From the NCBI RefSeq assembly GCF_021390535.1, contig NZ_JAJUXG010000003.1, positions 124,001-188,000 on the forward strand: 64,000 nucleotides of DNA. The letters are read 5' to 3'. Numbering within the stretch: position 1 is the first letter of the stretch; every line of letters begins with the position of its first letter. This DNA comes from Dyadobacter sp. CY312. GTDB lineage: Bacteria > Bacteroidota > Bacteroidia > Cytophagales > Spirosomataceae. Below are positions 35,591 through 45,611 of the stretch, piece by piece. The notes beneath the pieces were generated by a model, which saw nothing but the letters and a program-made list of their open reading frames with translations, did no database searches and was not told where the DNA came from. A program made the translations under genes and the position numbers.

Positions 35591-36563
35591 ACTTCGAACT
35601 CAATGGTTGACTGATAACTTGGTTTTGTATAAGATTCGCAATTTCGCCGATACCTTGTGGAACTGTTTTAGTTATTTTAAAACCCATCACATCCCTTATT
35701 TTGTCAAAGTTCACCTTGTAGTCTCTCGGATCAGTAACCACATGATGGTAATTCACTACAAGACTTGGAATCACCTTCGATATCTCTTCCATTAACATCT
35801 TCTTCGTGTAATTTTGCGTCGAATCACCTACATTAAAGGCCTGATTAGCAGTAATCAGCTTATCAGTAATGAGTGCAAGCTTTACAGAGTTGGCTAAATC
35901 AGAAACATGGCAATATGGCCGCCAGAAGTTCTCCCCATAAATTACCAGTGGTTGTGATAATGCTGCATCACGTGTAAATTCATTGACGGTTAAGTCAAAT
36001 CTCAACCTCGGAGAGACGCCGTATACCGTCGAAAATCTCAGGATCACCCTTGTAATGTTGCTATCCTTCAAACCCAAGAGGTACTTCTCAAAATTCACTT
36101 TGGTTTCCGAATACAGTGATATAGGATTAAGCTCATCAGATTCTTCCAATAATTTTGACGAATCCGGCATTATACCATAATTGCTACAAGTGGAAGCAAA
36201 TACAAATTTCTCAATTTTCGCCTCTTCACACAGCTCATAAAGGCGTACAGAAGCTTCCCAGTTAACTTTCACAGTTAACTCGGGATATTTTTTGCATGGA
36301 GGCTCTCCTACTATTGCGGCTAAATGACACACAAAATCAACACCTGTCAATGCCTTTTTGACATCTTCTTCGTTTAAGAGATCTCCTTTTATAAATTCAA
36401 AATTTGAATGTCCCCAAAAGCCGAGCATGGATTCACCCCCAAAAGAAAGGTTATCCAAGACTACTACACGAAAACCATCGGCAAGCAGGTTTTTCACCAA
36501 TTCAGAGCCAATATATCCGGCTCCACCAGTAACCAAAACCTTTTTGTTGTAAAACTCTCCCAT
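35577..36563 (-). CDS. NAD-dependent sugar epimerase/dehydratase (extended SDR)
   Basis: Extended short-chain dehydrogenase of 328 residues. It has the NAD-binding VTGGAGYIGSEL near the start, a DNLS segment that selects NAD, CHLAAIVGEPPC, the catalytic FASTCSNYG (Ser/Thr) and YSETK (Tyr-x-x-x-Lys), and RFSTVYG. The WRPYCHVSDLANSV stretch and the C-terminal substrate domain fit NDP-sugar epimerases or dehydratases. The exact sugar is unknown. It follows the glycosyltransferase gene by 6 bases and overlaps the aminotransferase gene by 14. The trio would convert an NDP-sugar to an amino sugar and attach it. Confidence 0.88.
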   Translation of the reverse strand: MGEFYNKKVLVTGGAGYIGSELVKNLLADGFRVVVLDNLSFGGESMLGFWGHSNFEFIKGDLLNEEDVKKALTGVDFVCHLAAIVGEPPCKKYPELTVKVNWEASVRLYELCEEAKIEKFVFASTCSNYGIMPDSSKLLEESDELNPISLYSETKVNFEKYLLGLKDSNITRVILRFSTVYGVSPRLRFDLTVNEFTRDAALSQPLVIYGENFWRPYCHVSDLANSVKLALITDKLITANQAFNVGDSTQNYTKKMLMEEISKVIPSLVVNYHHVVTDPRDYKVNFDKIRDVMGFKITKTVPQGIGEIANLIQNQVISQPLSSKYGNI

Positions 36564-36569
36564 GAAACT

Positions 36570-37721
36570 TTATTTTATATTTAAAAATGATTCGACAAGC
36601 TCATTAACGATTATATCCGGCGACCATTCATCGATAATTTTCTTTCCATTTGCACCCCACTCTTTATGCTTATGTGTGTTATTCATTATTACTATAAGCT
36701 TATTCAACAGGTCATTTTTATCATAAGGATTAAATTTAAATCCGTTATAATCATCTATGACTAAGTCCTCGGCGCTTCCACAACGCTCAGAAACAAGAAC
36801 TGGCATTGAATATACCAGTGCCTCGTTTGTTACGAAACCAAACGGTTCAAATAAACTAGGCAGTACTGCAACATCACCCAAGGTATATCTTATTGGCACC
36901 TCATACCACTCACAAGGTTCCATGAAAAATATTGAGGAATTATTTAAAACAGATATCTTGTTAACTAAGAGTGGCTTCTCCTCCCCCTCTCCACTCAAAA
37001 TCAGCCCCCATTCAGAACCATGTTTAGTCGTCTTTTGAGCCGTATCAAATGCGCTTATCAGCTCATCAAGATTTTTGCGTTGTACAAATCTTCCCGCATA
37101 AACGAAATTAAATGTGGGTAACCCCATCTCTAATTTCCTCTGGTTTCGCAATTGGAATTCTTTCTTATATATTTCAAGGAGGGCGTCATTATCAACGCCA
37201 ACATTCTTAACACTCAATATTTTAGCTGGTTCCACTCCAAGTTTCCGAGCATATTCGGCGGCTTTTGTGCCCAAACAAACCAAACCATCACAGCCACTTA
37301 GAAAGATCTTCTTTAGAAATTCTTTCCAAGGAACTCTTTGTCTGCTTATCTCATTACTTTCAAAATCGATGATTAGCCTTGTTCGGGTCAATTTGCAATA
37401 AAGCAGAACGAACCAATAAGCCAAATCATAATATCCATTTAAGTAAATGATATCAGGTTTGTAATTTTTGACCTCAGTAAGAACTTTGAAAACTTTTCCA
37501 AGTAAGCTGATATCCTCAATCGCCTTGTCAGGAAATAAAACTTTGTAGGGATATTTATGTACGCTTAAATCAGTTTTTAAAGCCAAACGGCTTCTCTCAC
37601 TGTAAGCAAGTTGAAGGACGAAAAAATCGATTTCCTTTTCGGCTAACTTTTCGTGAATACCACAAAAAATTCTCGCCTTGTAATGTGACCAGAGGATGTT
37701 ATGTATTGCGAGGATTTTCAT
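36570..37721 (-). CDS. Family 4 (GT-B) glycosyltransferase
   Basis: Cytoplasmic glycosyltransferase of 383 residues with two Rossmann-like halves. The N-terminal half starts ILAIHNILWSHYKARI and contains DIIYLNGYYDLAYW. The C-terminal half has FVYAGRFVQRKNLDELISAF, GEGEEKPLL, and the nucleotide-sugar-binding SLFEPFGFVTNEALVYSMPVLVSERCGSAEDLV, the E-x7-E region of GT4 enzymes. It should transfer a sugar to a growing surface glycan or protein-linked oligosaccharide. It is the first gene of the leftward cassette. The 297 bases upstream have no recognised promoter. Base composition here is visibly AT-richer than in the flanking efflux and receptor genes, which hints at exchange of glycan genes. 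Confidence 0.9.
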   Translation of the reverse strand: MKILAIHNILWSHYKARIFCGIHEKLAEKEIDFFVLQLAYSERSRLALKTDLSVHKYPYKVLFPDKAIEDISLLGKVFKVLTEVKNYKPDIIYLNGYYDLAYWFVLLYCKLTRTRLIIDFESNEISRQRVPWKEFLKKIFLSGCDGLVCLGTKAAEYARKLGVEPAKILSVKNVGVDNDALLEIYKKEFQLRNQRKLEMGLPTFNFVYAGRFVQRKNLDELISAFDTAQKTTKHGSEWGLILSGEGEEKPLLVNKISVLNNSSIFFMEPCEWYEVPIRYTLGDVAVLPSLFEPFGFVTNEALVYSMPVLVSERCGSAEDLVIDDYNGFKFNPYDKNDLLNKLIVIMNNTHKHKEWGANGKKIIDEWSPDIIVNELVESFLNIK

Positions 37722-38018
37722 TTACTCACGAATTCGGTATAGATTGAATCTTACAGTAAAATTCTATTTCTGCCGTACCTAAGTGAGCTGTGTATTTTTG
37801 ATAGTGAGGATATTGTAAAGAAAAGCAATTCTTCAGATCCTTATTTAGTACAAAAAAATCAACTAACTGCATTTTAAGAGGGTAGACATGAAAATGCAAT
37901 GTAATTAAATAACCAATTATTTGCTTCTAAATATTTTTTAGGATCAATTAAATTACGTTCGAAAAGATAGTTAATTCTAGTTTTATTTTAAAGCCACTCA
38001 CATACAAAACCTCTTCAA

Positions 38019-39350
38019 CTATTCCAACGTATTACCTAACCGTTTCAACTGAATTTCGGCGGCTTTTGCAGCGTAATTTATGTTGATCATACGGTAACCG
38101 GCATCCTCAAAACTGCGCTGAGCTTCCCGTACATCAATAATAGTCGCCTGGATCAGTTTGAAACGTTGCAAGGTCAGATCAAGAAGTTGCTTGCTGAGAT
38201 TGTAGCTTTCTTTCTGTATTTCCAATTGCTGTAAAGAGCTTCTGTAAGTTTCGTACATTTTTACAACGTCTGCGCTGTAATCGCGCAGAATCACATCTTT
38301 TTGAATTCTTGCGTTGGTGGTATTAATTTCAGCTACTTTATGCTGACGTTTGAAAATTCCTCCGTTGTAAATAGGAACGGCAACAGAAAGACCTGCGTTG
38401 GGTCCTGATGATTGATTGAGCAATGTTAGCCCCGCTCCACTCTGGTTTCTTGAATAATTATAAGCGGTGTTCAAACGGATCGTCGGGTAGCGTAACGCGG
38501 CCGTTTCTTTTACAATAAGCTGGTTGATCCTAATCTGGTGATCCGCAGCTTTTACGTCAGCATTTACGTTAAGCCTGTCAAGAATATTATTGAGCTGTAC
38601 ATCCTGATCGACAGTGATGGTATCTCTGATTGCCAACACCGACTTTATATCAAGTGTTAACAATCTCAACAACTCAGTTTTGGCAACTCCTGCCACCATT
38701 CTCTGATCCTGCAAAGTTTGGTTCAATGTATTCAAATCTATTTGCGCCTGAAAAATGTCGGCATTGTTTGCCATTCCCGCGGCCTTTCTCACCTCCAAAA
38801 TATCAAGCCTTTGTTGAGAAGCAGCAATGGAAGTGATCAGTGTGTTCACATAACTTAGCTGGCGCACCACATCGTAATAGCTGGTCATCACGTCTGCAAT
38901 GGTGTTCTGAATCTGAGAATTCAGCAATTCAACACTTTGGTATTGCAGCTCGGCCAATCTCTTTTTTGTAGAAACAACCCGGTTACCGTTATACAGCAAA
39001 ATTCCCGCAGAAATCCCCGCCTGGGTATTGTTCCCCATCGCACCTTTCCGGCTGATTTCCACGCCGGTATTCAGCTTTTGATTTACATTTGTAATTTGTT
39101 CCGTATTGGATAATGTTCCGGCAATTACAGGCAAACCACCCGCAATACCATAATTATTGAGTATGGTATTGGCTTCCACATTGTTTTTAGCGATCTGTAT
39201 CTCGTACGTGTTTTTCAACGCAATGGCAATGGCTTCATCCAGGGTAATACGCAAACTATCACCAGTTTGCTGGCTGAACGCATTGGCCGAAACCAATATT
39301 GATACAATAAATATTTTAGCTAAATAATCCGAAATTTTGAGTGGGTTCAT
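38019..39350 (-). CDS. TolC-family outer-membrane factor
   Basis: Outer-membrane channel protein of 443 residues and last gene of an RND efflux operon. It has a signal peptide (IFIVSILVSANAFSQ), then the family start ITLDEAIAIALKNTYEIQIAKNNVEA. Two coiled-coil repeats follow, with the typical second-repeat beginning LNVNADVKAADHQIRINQL and GAGLTLLNQSSGPNAGLSVAVPIYNGG marking the beta-barrel turn. The C-terminal repeat ends in LKRLGNTLE. It would form the trimeric exit duct for the permease encoded 61 bases upstream. Confidence 0.92.
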   Translation of the reverse strand: MNPLKISDYLAKIFIVSILVSANAFSQQTGDSLRITLDEAIAIALKNTYEIQIAKNNVEANTILNNYGIAGGLPVIAGTLSNTEQITNVNQKLNTGVEISRKGAMGNNTQAGISAGILLYNGNRVVSTKKRLAELQYQSVELLNSQIQNTIADVMTSYYDVVRQLSYVNTLITSIAASQQRLDILEVRKAAGMANNADIFQAQIDLNTLNQTLQDQRMVAGVAKTELLRLLTLDIKSVLAIRDTITVDQDVQLNNILDRLNVNADVKAADHQIRINQLIVKETAALRYPTIRLNTAYNYSRNQSGAGLTLLNQSSGPNAGLSVAVPIYNGGIFKRQHKVAEINTTNARIQKDVILRDYSADVVKMYETYRSSLQQLEIQKESYNLSKQLLDLTLQRFKLIQATIIDVREAQRSFEDAGYRMININYAAKAAEIQLKRLGNTLE

Positions 39351-39411
39351 GCAAAACCAAATGTTGAAATATTAAAAAATATCTTGTTTAGGAATGTGTA
39401 GTAGAGAAAGA

Positions 39412-42400
39412 CTAAACAGCCATTTCCTCTGCCAGTTTCTGCTGCTCTGTTTTCTTATTCAGTTTGGGCGAAATAAAAGTGTAAACAGCTGGTATCACAA
39501 ACAGAGTCAGAATGAGCGAGAAGGTTAACCCACCTACGATAACTACACCCAGTGGAACCCGACTCGTTGCCGCTGCTCCAAGACTCATCGCAATAGGAAG
39601 TGCACCAAATGCGGTAGCAAGACTCGTCATTAGAATAGGACGAAGACGTTGCGTTGCAGATTCCACTACCGCTTCCATACGCTGCATACCCTCATGCTCC
39701 CTTTTCTGGTTGGCAAATTCCACAATAAGAATACCGTTTTTGGTTACAAGCCCAATCAACATGATCATCCCGATTTGCGAGAAGATATTGATCGTAAGAT
39801 TGAAAATATATAGACTCAAAAGTGCTCCTGCCAATGCAAGTGGTACCGTGATCATGATAATGAATGGATCCGTAAAACTTTCAAACTGACCTGCCAAAAC
39901 CAGGTAAACCAAAAGCAATGCAAGTCCAAATGCAAAACTTGTATTGGAAGAACTTTCTTGGAAGTCACGTGACGGACCAGTCAGAGAAGTCTGGAAGGTT
40001 TCATCAAGCAATTTGTTAGCAATGGCCTGCATGGCAACCACACCATCACCAATCGTTTTTCCCTCCACCAATGATGCCGAAACCGTTGCACTTTTGTAGC
40101 GGTTGTAGTGATAAAGCGTAGGTGGTCCACTCTCTTCTTCCATTTTCACAATAGCAGTAAGCGGAATGTTTTCGCCACGGTTATTTCGCACATAAAGTTT
40201 CGAGATATCAGCTGGTGTGCTTCTTTCCGAACGTTCCACCTGACCTATTACCTGATACTGCTGGCCATTCATAATGAAATAGGCCAAACGCCTTCCACTG
40301 AAAGCCGATTGAATGGTAGCGGCCACATCTGTGGTGGAAAGTCCAAGATCCTTTGCTTTAAGCCTGTCAATAGTAAGACGAACTTCCGGTTTGTTGAACT
40401 TTAAGTTCGCGTCAACATTTTGGAATGTCGGATCTTTACGCGCTTCTTCTAAAAACTTCGGAAGAACCTCTGATATTTTTTCGAAATCAAGATTTTGCAA
40501 TACAAACTGAACAGGCAAACCGCCTCTTGACCCGGAACCTACCGCAATGGTTTGTTCCTGTGTTGCGAAAATCCTGGCGTTGTTAAACTCAGGCAACTTT
40601 TTATTGATCGCCATGGCAATGTCGTTCTGGCTTCTGATCCGCTGATCGGCGGGAACAAGACCAACGCGCCCCATACCGCTATTCACTCCCGAACCACCGA
40701 AACCAGGCGTAGATGAAAATGTAAACGCTTTTTCAGGAATGGAGTCGTTGAGATAATCAACGACCTCATTGGAAATATCCTGCATCTGATCAAAACTGGT
40801 TCCTTCTGGTGCAGTCATGGTAAGGCGGATACTGTTCCGGTCTTCCATAGGTGCCAATTCACTTTGCAGATTGGTGTAAGTAAAATAGATAAGGACTCCA
40901 CAGGCCAAAACAACTACCCAGGCAGCCCACCTTACGCTCATAAAAGCTTTAAGCATACGGTGATATCCGTCTTCCATTCCGGTAAAAAATGGTTCCGTTT
41001 TGTTGTAAAACCACCCGTGGCCAGAATCCTTTCTGTTCAGAACTACGTTAAGAACCGGCGTAATTGTAAGTGATACAAATGCAGATATCAATACCGCAGA
41101 AGCTACCACAATCCCGAATTCACGGAAAAGACTACCTACAAAACCTTCAAGGAAAATAACCGGCAGAAACACAACCGCCAGCGTAAGCGATGTAGAAATA
41201 ACCGCGAAGAAAATTTCCTTACTTCCTTCCAGCGCAGCCTGCCTGATATTGAGCCCGCTTTCCAGTTTCCTGAATATATTTTCCGTGACCACAATACCAT
41301 CATCCACCACAAGCCCTGTTGCCAGTACAATTCCCAACAACGTCAAAATGTTAATCGAAAACCCGCACATGTACATGACAAAAAACGTCGCAACAAGCGA
41401 AATAGGAATATCGATCAATGGCCTTACAGCAACCAATAGGTTTCTAAAGAAGAACAGAATTACAATTACAACCAATCCGAATGAGATGATAAGGGTTTCT
41501 TCAACCTCTTCGATGGACTGGCGAACGAGACGTGTGTTGTCGATCAGGACGCTGAAAGTGATATCCGATTTATTGGATTTCTGAATTTCCTCCAAACGTT
41601 TGTTGAACTCTTCCGAAATGTTCACATAGTTGGCGCCCGGCTGTGGAATTACGGCCAAACCAACTGCAAGAACACCATTGTATTTCCAGCTTTGTTCTTC
41701 ATTTTCAGGACCAAGTTCCACTTTGGCAACATTGGAAAGTCGAACAATACCAGTGCTGTCGTTTTTAATTACAAGGTCAGAAAACTCCTTCTCCGACGTA
41801 AGCCGACCCATTGTCCGGATCGTGAGTTCCGTGTTGCTACCGTAAATTTTCCCTGCCGGCAATTCCACATTCTCCGCGCTTAACGTATTGCTGATGTCGT
41901 TGAATGAGATATTGTAGGCACTCATTTTATCAGCATCCAGCCATATGCGCATCGCATATTTCTTTTGCCCGAAAATATTGATCGCACTTACACCATCAAT
42001 CGTCTGCAAACTTTGCTGAAGTACATTTTCTGCATACTCACTCAACTCCAAAATACCTTTAGAAGGACTTTGCACTGCCAGAAGCAGAATAAAATCACCA
42101 TTGGCATCCGCCTTACTTACAACTGGCGGAGCATCAATATCCTGCGGAAGGTTGCGTTGCGCCTGACTTACTTTATCTCTAACATCATTTGCAGCAGCTT
42201 CGAGATCCGCTTCAAGGTTAAACTCAACAGTGATGTTACTCGTACCAACCTGGCTCGAAGAACTGATGGTTTTGATACCAGGAATCCCGTTAATACTTTT
42301 TTCAAGGGGTTCTGTAATCTGGCTTTCGATGATGTCTGCATTCGCACCAACATAGCTTGTTCGTACGTTTACAATCGGCGGGTCAATCGCAGGGTAATCA

Positions 42401-42504
42401 CGAAGAGAGAGAAAGCTGTAACCCACCACACCAAACAAGATGATGAGCAGGTTCATTACTACGGCGAGAACAGGCCGGTTTAGTGATAATTCCGAAATAT
42501 TCAT
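39412..42504 (-). CDS. RND efflux permease, hydrophobe/amphiphile (AcrB-like) family
   Basis: Inner-membrane proton-driven pump of 1030 residues with the AcrB layout. It starts with MNISELSLNRPVLAVVMNLLIILFG and the porter entry FLSLRDYPAIDPPIVNVRTSYVGAN. The central helix 4 region shows VLATGLVVDDGIVVTENIFRKLE, with the two aspartates of the proton relay. The second half has LGLALLLVYLVLAGQFESF-like helices, a NGILIVEFANQKREHEGM segment and the LGVVIVGGLTFSLILTLFVIPAVY end. It differs from the CusA-type pump at 16-20 kb, which has the metal-family DFGLIVDGAV signature. Substrates are probably drugs, dyes or lipophilic metabolites. Confidence 0.95.
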   Translation of the reverse strand: MNISELSLNRPVLAVVMNLLIILFGVVGYSFLSLRDYPAIDPPIVNVRTSYVGANADIIESQITEPLEKSINGIPGIKTISSSSQVGTSNITVEFNLEADLEAAANDVRDKVSQAQRNLPQDIDAPPVVSKADANGDFILLLAVQSPSKGILELSEYAENVLQQSLQTIDGVSAINIFGQKKYAMRIWLDADKMSAYNISFNDISNTLSAENVELPAGKIYGSNTELTIRTMGRLTSEKEFSDLVIKNDSTGIVRLSNVAKVELGPENEEQSWKYNGVLAVGLAVIPQPGANYVNISEEFNKRLEEIQKSNKSDITFSVLIDNTRLVRQSIEEVEETLIISFGLVVIVILFFFRNLLVAVRPLIDIPISLVATFFVMYMCGFSINILTLLGIVLATGLVVDDGIVVTENIFRKLESGLNIRQAALEGSKEIFFAVISTSLTLAVVFLPVIFLEGFVGSLFREFGIVVASAVLISAFVSLTITPVLNVVLNRKDSGHGWFYNKTEPFFTGMEDGYHRMLKAFMSVRWAAWVVVLACGVLIYFTYTNLQSELAPMEDRNSIRLTMTAPEGTSFDQMQDISNEVVDYLNDSIPEKAFTFSSTPGFGGSGVNSGMGRVGLVPADQRIRSQNDIAMAINKKLPEFNNARIFATQEQTIAVGSGSRGGLPVQFVLQNLDFEKISEVLPKFLEEARKDPTFQNVDANLKFNKPEVRLTIDRLKAKDLGLSTTDVAATIQSAFSGRRLAYFIMNGQQYQVIGQVERSERSTPADISKLYVRNNRGENIPLTAIVKMEEESGPPTLYHYNRYKSATVSASLVEGKTIGDGVVAMQAIANKLLDETFQTSLTGPSRDFQESSSNTSFAFGLALLLVYLVLAGQFESFTDPFIIMITVPLALAGALLSLYIFNLTINIFSQIGMIMLIGLVTKNGILIVEFANQKREHEGMQRMEAVVESATQRLRPILMTSLATAFGALPIAMSLGAAATSRVPLGVVIVGGLTFSLILTLFVIPAVYTFISPKLNKKTEQQKLAEEMAV

Positions 42505-42540
42505 AAGGATGATTTCAAGGGATAGGTTATTCCGGGACGA

Positions 42541-43644
42541 CTACTTAGATACAACTTTTACGTCTCTCACACTTCTCACAGTAACAGGCGCATCCTGGCG
42601 GGCAAACAGGACTCCTGAAACCACAACAGAATCCCCCACACTTAACCCCTTTATTATTTCTATGTACTCCTCCTGACGGGAACCGGTTTCCACATTCACA
42701 AACATCGCTTTGCCGTTTTTCACCAAAACAACCTTTTTGCTTTTTGCTTCCGGAATGATACAGTTTGCAGGAATAAGTATGCTGCTTTTTTCTGCACCTT
42801 CATTGAGATACACTTTCACAAAAGAACCCGGAGTTGCAGTCCCTCCATTAAGCACAGCTCTCACAGTTAAGTTTCTGGTACTCTGATTTACCTGCGGTTC
42901 AGAGGCAATGATTCTTGCCGACAACCTCTTTCCCGTGTTCTGATCAAGCAATACCTGAACATTACTTCCCTTTGGAACATAATTTTGATACGATTCCGGG
43001 ACGGTAAAATCAATTCTCAGTTGTGATAGCTGCTGAATAGTAGCAATCACATTGGAAGGTGTTACATACGAACCTGCACTTACTCTTCTGAGACCGATAA
43101 TTCCTGTAAAAGGTGCACGAACAACCGTTTTGTCGATCAATGTCTGGGTATATTGAATATCGGCTTTTAAGCCATTCACAGTATTGATCGCTATATCATA
43201 ATCAGCCTGATTGACTCCATTGATGTCAATCAGTTGCTTTAATCTTTTTTCTGTCGTTTCAGCCAGTTCAAGCTGCACTTTAAGCTTGCTTACCTGAGCC
43301 TCCAGATCAGCACTATTCACACGAGCCACAACCGTGCCTTTTTGTACCAAAGCTCCTTCCGGCACACTTAGAAATGTCAATAAACCACTCACCTCAGGAC
43401 GTAGCTCAGCAAATTCACTGGCCACCACACTACCATTGACCTCAACCTGATTTCCAATATTTTCAGCTTTGGCAATCATGACGTCCACCGTCGTAGGGCT
43501 ATTCCCTTTTTTTTGTTCAAATGTGTTTTTCTTTTCCTTGCAGGAAGATAAAAAGAGCAGCGTACCTGTAATTAATAGTAATGAGAGATAAGGGGTTAGT
43601 CTTCGGTTGCCTGCACTTGCAGACCAGGTGTACTTATAATTCAT
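42541..43644 (-). CDS. RND efflux periplasmic adaptor lipoprotein
   Basis: Membrane-fusion protein of about 367 residues from ATG 43644; an in-frame TTG at 43695 adds an unlikely extension. The N-terminus ends in a lipobox (LLFLSSC), so it is anchored to a membrane by lipid. A lipoyl half (ELRPEVSGLLTFLSVPEGALVQKGTVVARVN), a short helical hairpin, the second lipoyl half (VVRAPFTGIIGLRRVSAGSYVTPSN) and the beta-barrel domain follow. It is the first gene of the adaptor-permease-TolC operon, 36 bases before the permease gene. Confidence 0.93.
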   Translation of the reverse strand: MNYKYTWSASAGNRRLTPYLSLLLITGTLLFLSSCKEKKNTFEQKKGNSPTTVDVMIAKAENIGNQVEVNGSVVASEFAELRPEVSGLLTFLSVPEGALVQKGTVVARVNSADLEAQVSKLKVQLELAETTEKRLKQLIDINGVNQADYDIAINTVNGLKADIQYTQTLIDKTVVRAPFTGIIGLRRVSAGSYVTPSNVIATIQQLSQLRIDFTVPESYQNYVPKGSNVQVLLDQNTGKRLSARIIASEPQVNQSTRNLTVRAVLNGGTATPGSFVKVYLNEGAEKSSILIPANCIIPEAKSKKVVLVKNGKAMFVNVETGSRQEEYIEIIKGLSVGDSVVVSGVLFARQDAPVTVRSVRDVKVVSK

Positions 43645-43798
43645 AAAAGTTATTCGTTTCCGGAGCTTATTAGGTAAAAGGGCTGGTTTAGGCAAATATT
43701 ATTGTTCAATCCAAACAATTTTTAAAATTATATAATAATCCAAAGTGATTCGATCTTTTGCTAATATTAGTTTAATCTTTCGCAAAAATAATTTACAA

Positions 43799-45040
43799 TT
43801 ACCCGCCTATTACGTCGAGCAGTGTATTGCATTTCAGTTCAGTTTCTTCCCATTCATGTTCAGGTACGGAGTCCTCCGTTATTCCTGCTCCGGCATATAA
43901 CGTAGCCACACCTTCTTTTAGCCGTACCGTCCTGAGATTCACGAAAATATCTGATTGCCCCTCTACCTGCACCGGCCCAAGGAACCCGCTGTAAAATGAA
44001 CGATCGTAACCTTCCACCTTACTCAAAAATTGAAGACTTGGTAGTTTGGGTTCACCACATATTGCCGATGTAGGATGTAGTAGTTTGAGCATTGTGGTAG
44101 CCAGTTCCGGAAAATTCAATGAAATGGTATCCACGTCAAATTCTGTGCGAAGATGGTATACATTTCCTGCCAAAACCGTTTTAGGGCCTGTTTCCAGATA
44201 CTCCCGGAGACGAATTTTCTTAAAACATTCAACAATATACCGGCTTACCAAAGCATGCTCCTCGATTTCCTTTTGCCCCCATCTGATATCATATTTGGGG
44301 ATAATTTCGTCTTGCGCATTATAGGCCCGCTGTGTCCCGGCGAGCGACATCGTACTGAACGTTCCTTCGGCTTTCTGTTTCACCAGGGTTTCGGGACTTG
44401 CACCCAGCCACAATTCATTTTGTTCCGGCAAATTGACGAGCGACACAAACGCATGGGGATAGGTTTTAACCAGTTTATGAAAAGCAATCGCTGGTTGAAA
44501 GTCCTCATTCAAAGCAATTTCTTTGGTACGCGACAATACCACTTTCTTAAACTCCTTCCGGTTGATAGCCGCAACAGCGAGCTCCACCGTGCGCTTGTAT
44601 CTTTCCTTTGAATTCTCGTTGGTCAGTACATTTCCGCCAAGCGCTGCATATGTAACTGGCTGATCCTGTTGCTTTTTTGATTTTGAACCGGCAGTATACA
44701 GCAATCGCTTCACTTCGGGATGCTCCTCTCCCAGGCCATTTTTCACATCGACAACCTTCTCTTCTCTTGAAGTGACAATGATGTCGCCTTCCATAAAAAG
44801 TACCTGGTCGTTTTCTTCCCAAACAAAGGGAGCAATCATAAATCCGGAAGGCAGTTTTTCCAGGTCCGGATAAACTCTGGAAACACCTTGTTGTATGGAA
44901 ATCAAAAGTTTAATCTCACTGGTATGCGGCAATTTCCACATCGCAGAAGGGAACCCGAGTTTTTTAGAAGCCTGCCACAAATCTTCCACCTGCAATCCTT
45001 CAAAAACGGAGAGCCCGGATTCTGTTTGAATTGAAACCAT
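43799..45040 (-). CDS. menF: Isochorismate synthase
   Basis: Chorismate-using enzyme of 413 residues that isomerises chorismate to isochorismate, the first committed step of menaquinone synthesis. The family core is visible: VVLSRTKEIAL, ASPETLVKQKAEGTFSTMSLAGTQ, EEHALVSRYIVECF, LHPTSAICGEPKL and EGYDRSFYSGFLGPVQ, with active-site Lys and Glu in those blocks. The short N-terminal domain and lack of an amidotransferase partner favour isochorismate synthase over anthranilate synthase. An siderophore-type EntC role cannot be excluded from sequence alone, but the neighbouring MenI-like gene (60 bases upstream) supports menaquinone. Confidence 0.88.
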   Translation of the reverse strand: MVSIQTESGLSVFEGLQVEDLWQASKKLGFPSAMWKLPHTSEIKLLISIQQGVSRVYPDLEKLPSGFMIAPFVWEENDQVLFMEGDIIVTSREEKVVDVKNGLGEEHPEVKRLLYTAGSKSKKQQDQPVTYAALGGNVLTNENSKERYKRTVELAVAAINRKEFKKVVLSRTKEIALNEDFQPAIAFHKLVKTYPHAFVSLVNLPEQNELWLGASPETLVKQKAEGTFSTMSLAGTQRAYNAQDEIIPKYDIRWGQKEIEEHALVSRYIVECFKKIRLREYLETGPKTVLAGNVYHLRTEFDVDTISLNFPELATTMLKLLHPTSAICGEPKLPSLQFLSKVEGYDRSFYSGFLGPVQVEGQSDIFVNLRTVRLKEGVATLYAGAGITEDSVPEHEWEETELKCNTLLDVIGG

Positions 45041-45100
45041 TTCAGTTTGTTGTAATCTTTATTGTCACTGTGTTTTTACTAAAATTCTTGCAAATTAGCC

Positions 45101-45526
45101 TTAACGGTTCGCATCCACAATAGCGCACGTAAGTCTGCTGATACAAACCAGTTTATTTTCTTCATTTGTGATCCTGATATCCCAAACCTGGGTGGACCGT
45201 CCTACATGAATTGGCGTAACTTTTCCGTAGACAAAACCTGCTTTAACAGAACGAATGTGATTGGCATTAATTTCCAAACCAACGGCATGTTGTTTTGCAG
45301 GATCCTTAACACAAAGAAACGATGCGATACTGCCCAACGTCTCGGCCAAAACCACGGATGCACCACCATGTAAAATTCCAAAAGGCTGATGTGTGCGCTG
45401 GTCTACCGGCATGCGTGCAACAATATAGTCCTCTCCAATTTCAGTAAACTCAATACCCAAGTGATTCGCAATTGTGTTAGCACTCATCTTGTGCAGTGCG
45501 TCAAGTGTAACGGAAGTTGTAAACAT
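45101..45526 (-). CDS. menI: Hotdog-fold thioesterase, probable 1,4-dihydroxy-2-naphthoyl-CoA hydrolase
   Basis: A 141-residue hotdog thioesterase very like E. coli YdiI/MenI. Shared blocks are LHKMSANTIANHLGIEFTEIG, ATMPVD-type RMPVDQRTHQPFG, LHGGASVVLAETLGS (His53, catalytic Glu62), GLEINANHIRSVKAG, and the end VCISRLTCAIV. It would release 1,4-dihydroxy-2-naphthoate from its CoA ester in menaquinone synthesis. The gene lies 60 bases upstream of menF on the same strand, so the two are probably co-transcribed and link the first and a late step of the pathway. A general acyl-CoA thioesterase is the alternative. Confidence 0.85.
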   Translation of the reverse strand: MFTTSVTLDALHKMSANTIANHLGIEFTEIGEDYIVARMPVDQRTHQPFGILHGGASVVLAETLGSIASFLCVKDPAKQHAVGLEINANHIRSVKAGFVYGKVTPIHVGRSTQVWDIRITNEENKLVCISRLTCAIVDANR

Positions 45527-45611
45527 ATCTAAAAAATGTATAAATTTGTACTGGCTACAATAATCAAAAACAAGGTATTTAAAAAAATAATATTTAAATA
45601 ATACAATTACT

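Noticed and set aside
43645..43695. TTG start extending the RND adaptor by 17 residues
   Set aside because: The extension puts the lipobox too far from the N-terminus; the ATG at 43644 gives a normal lipoprotein signal.
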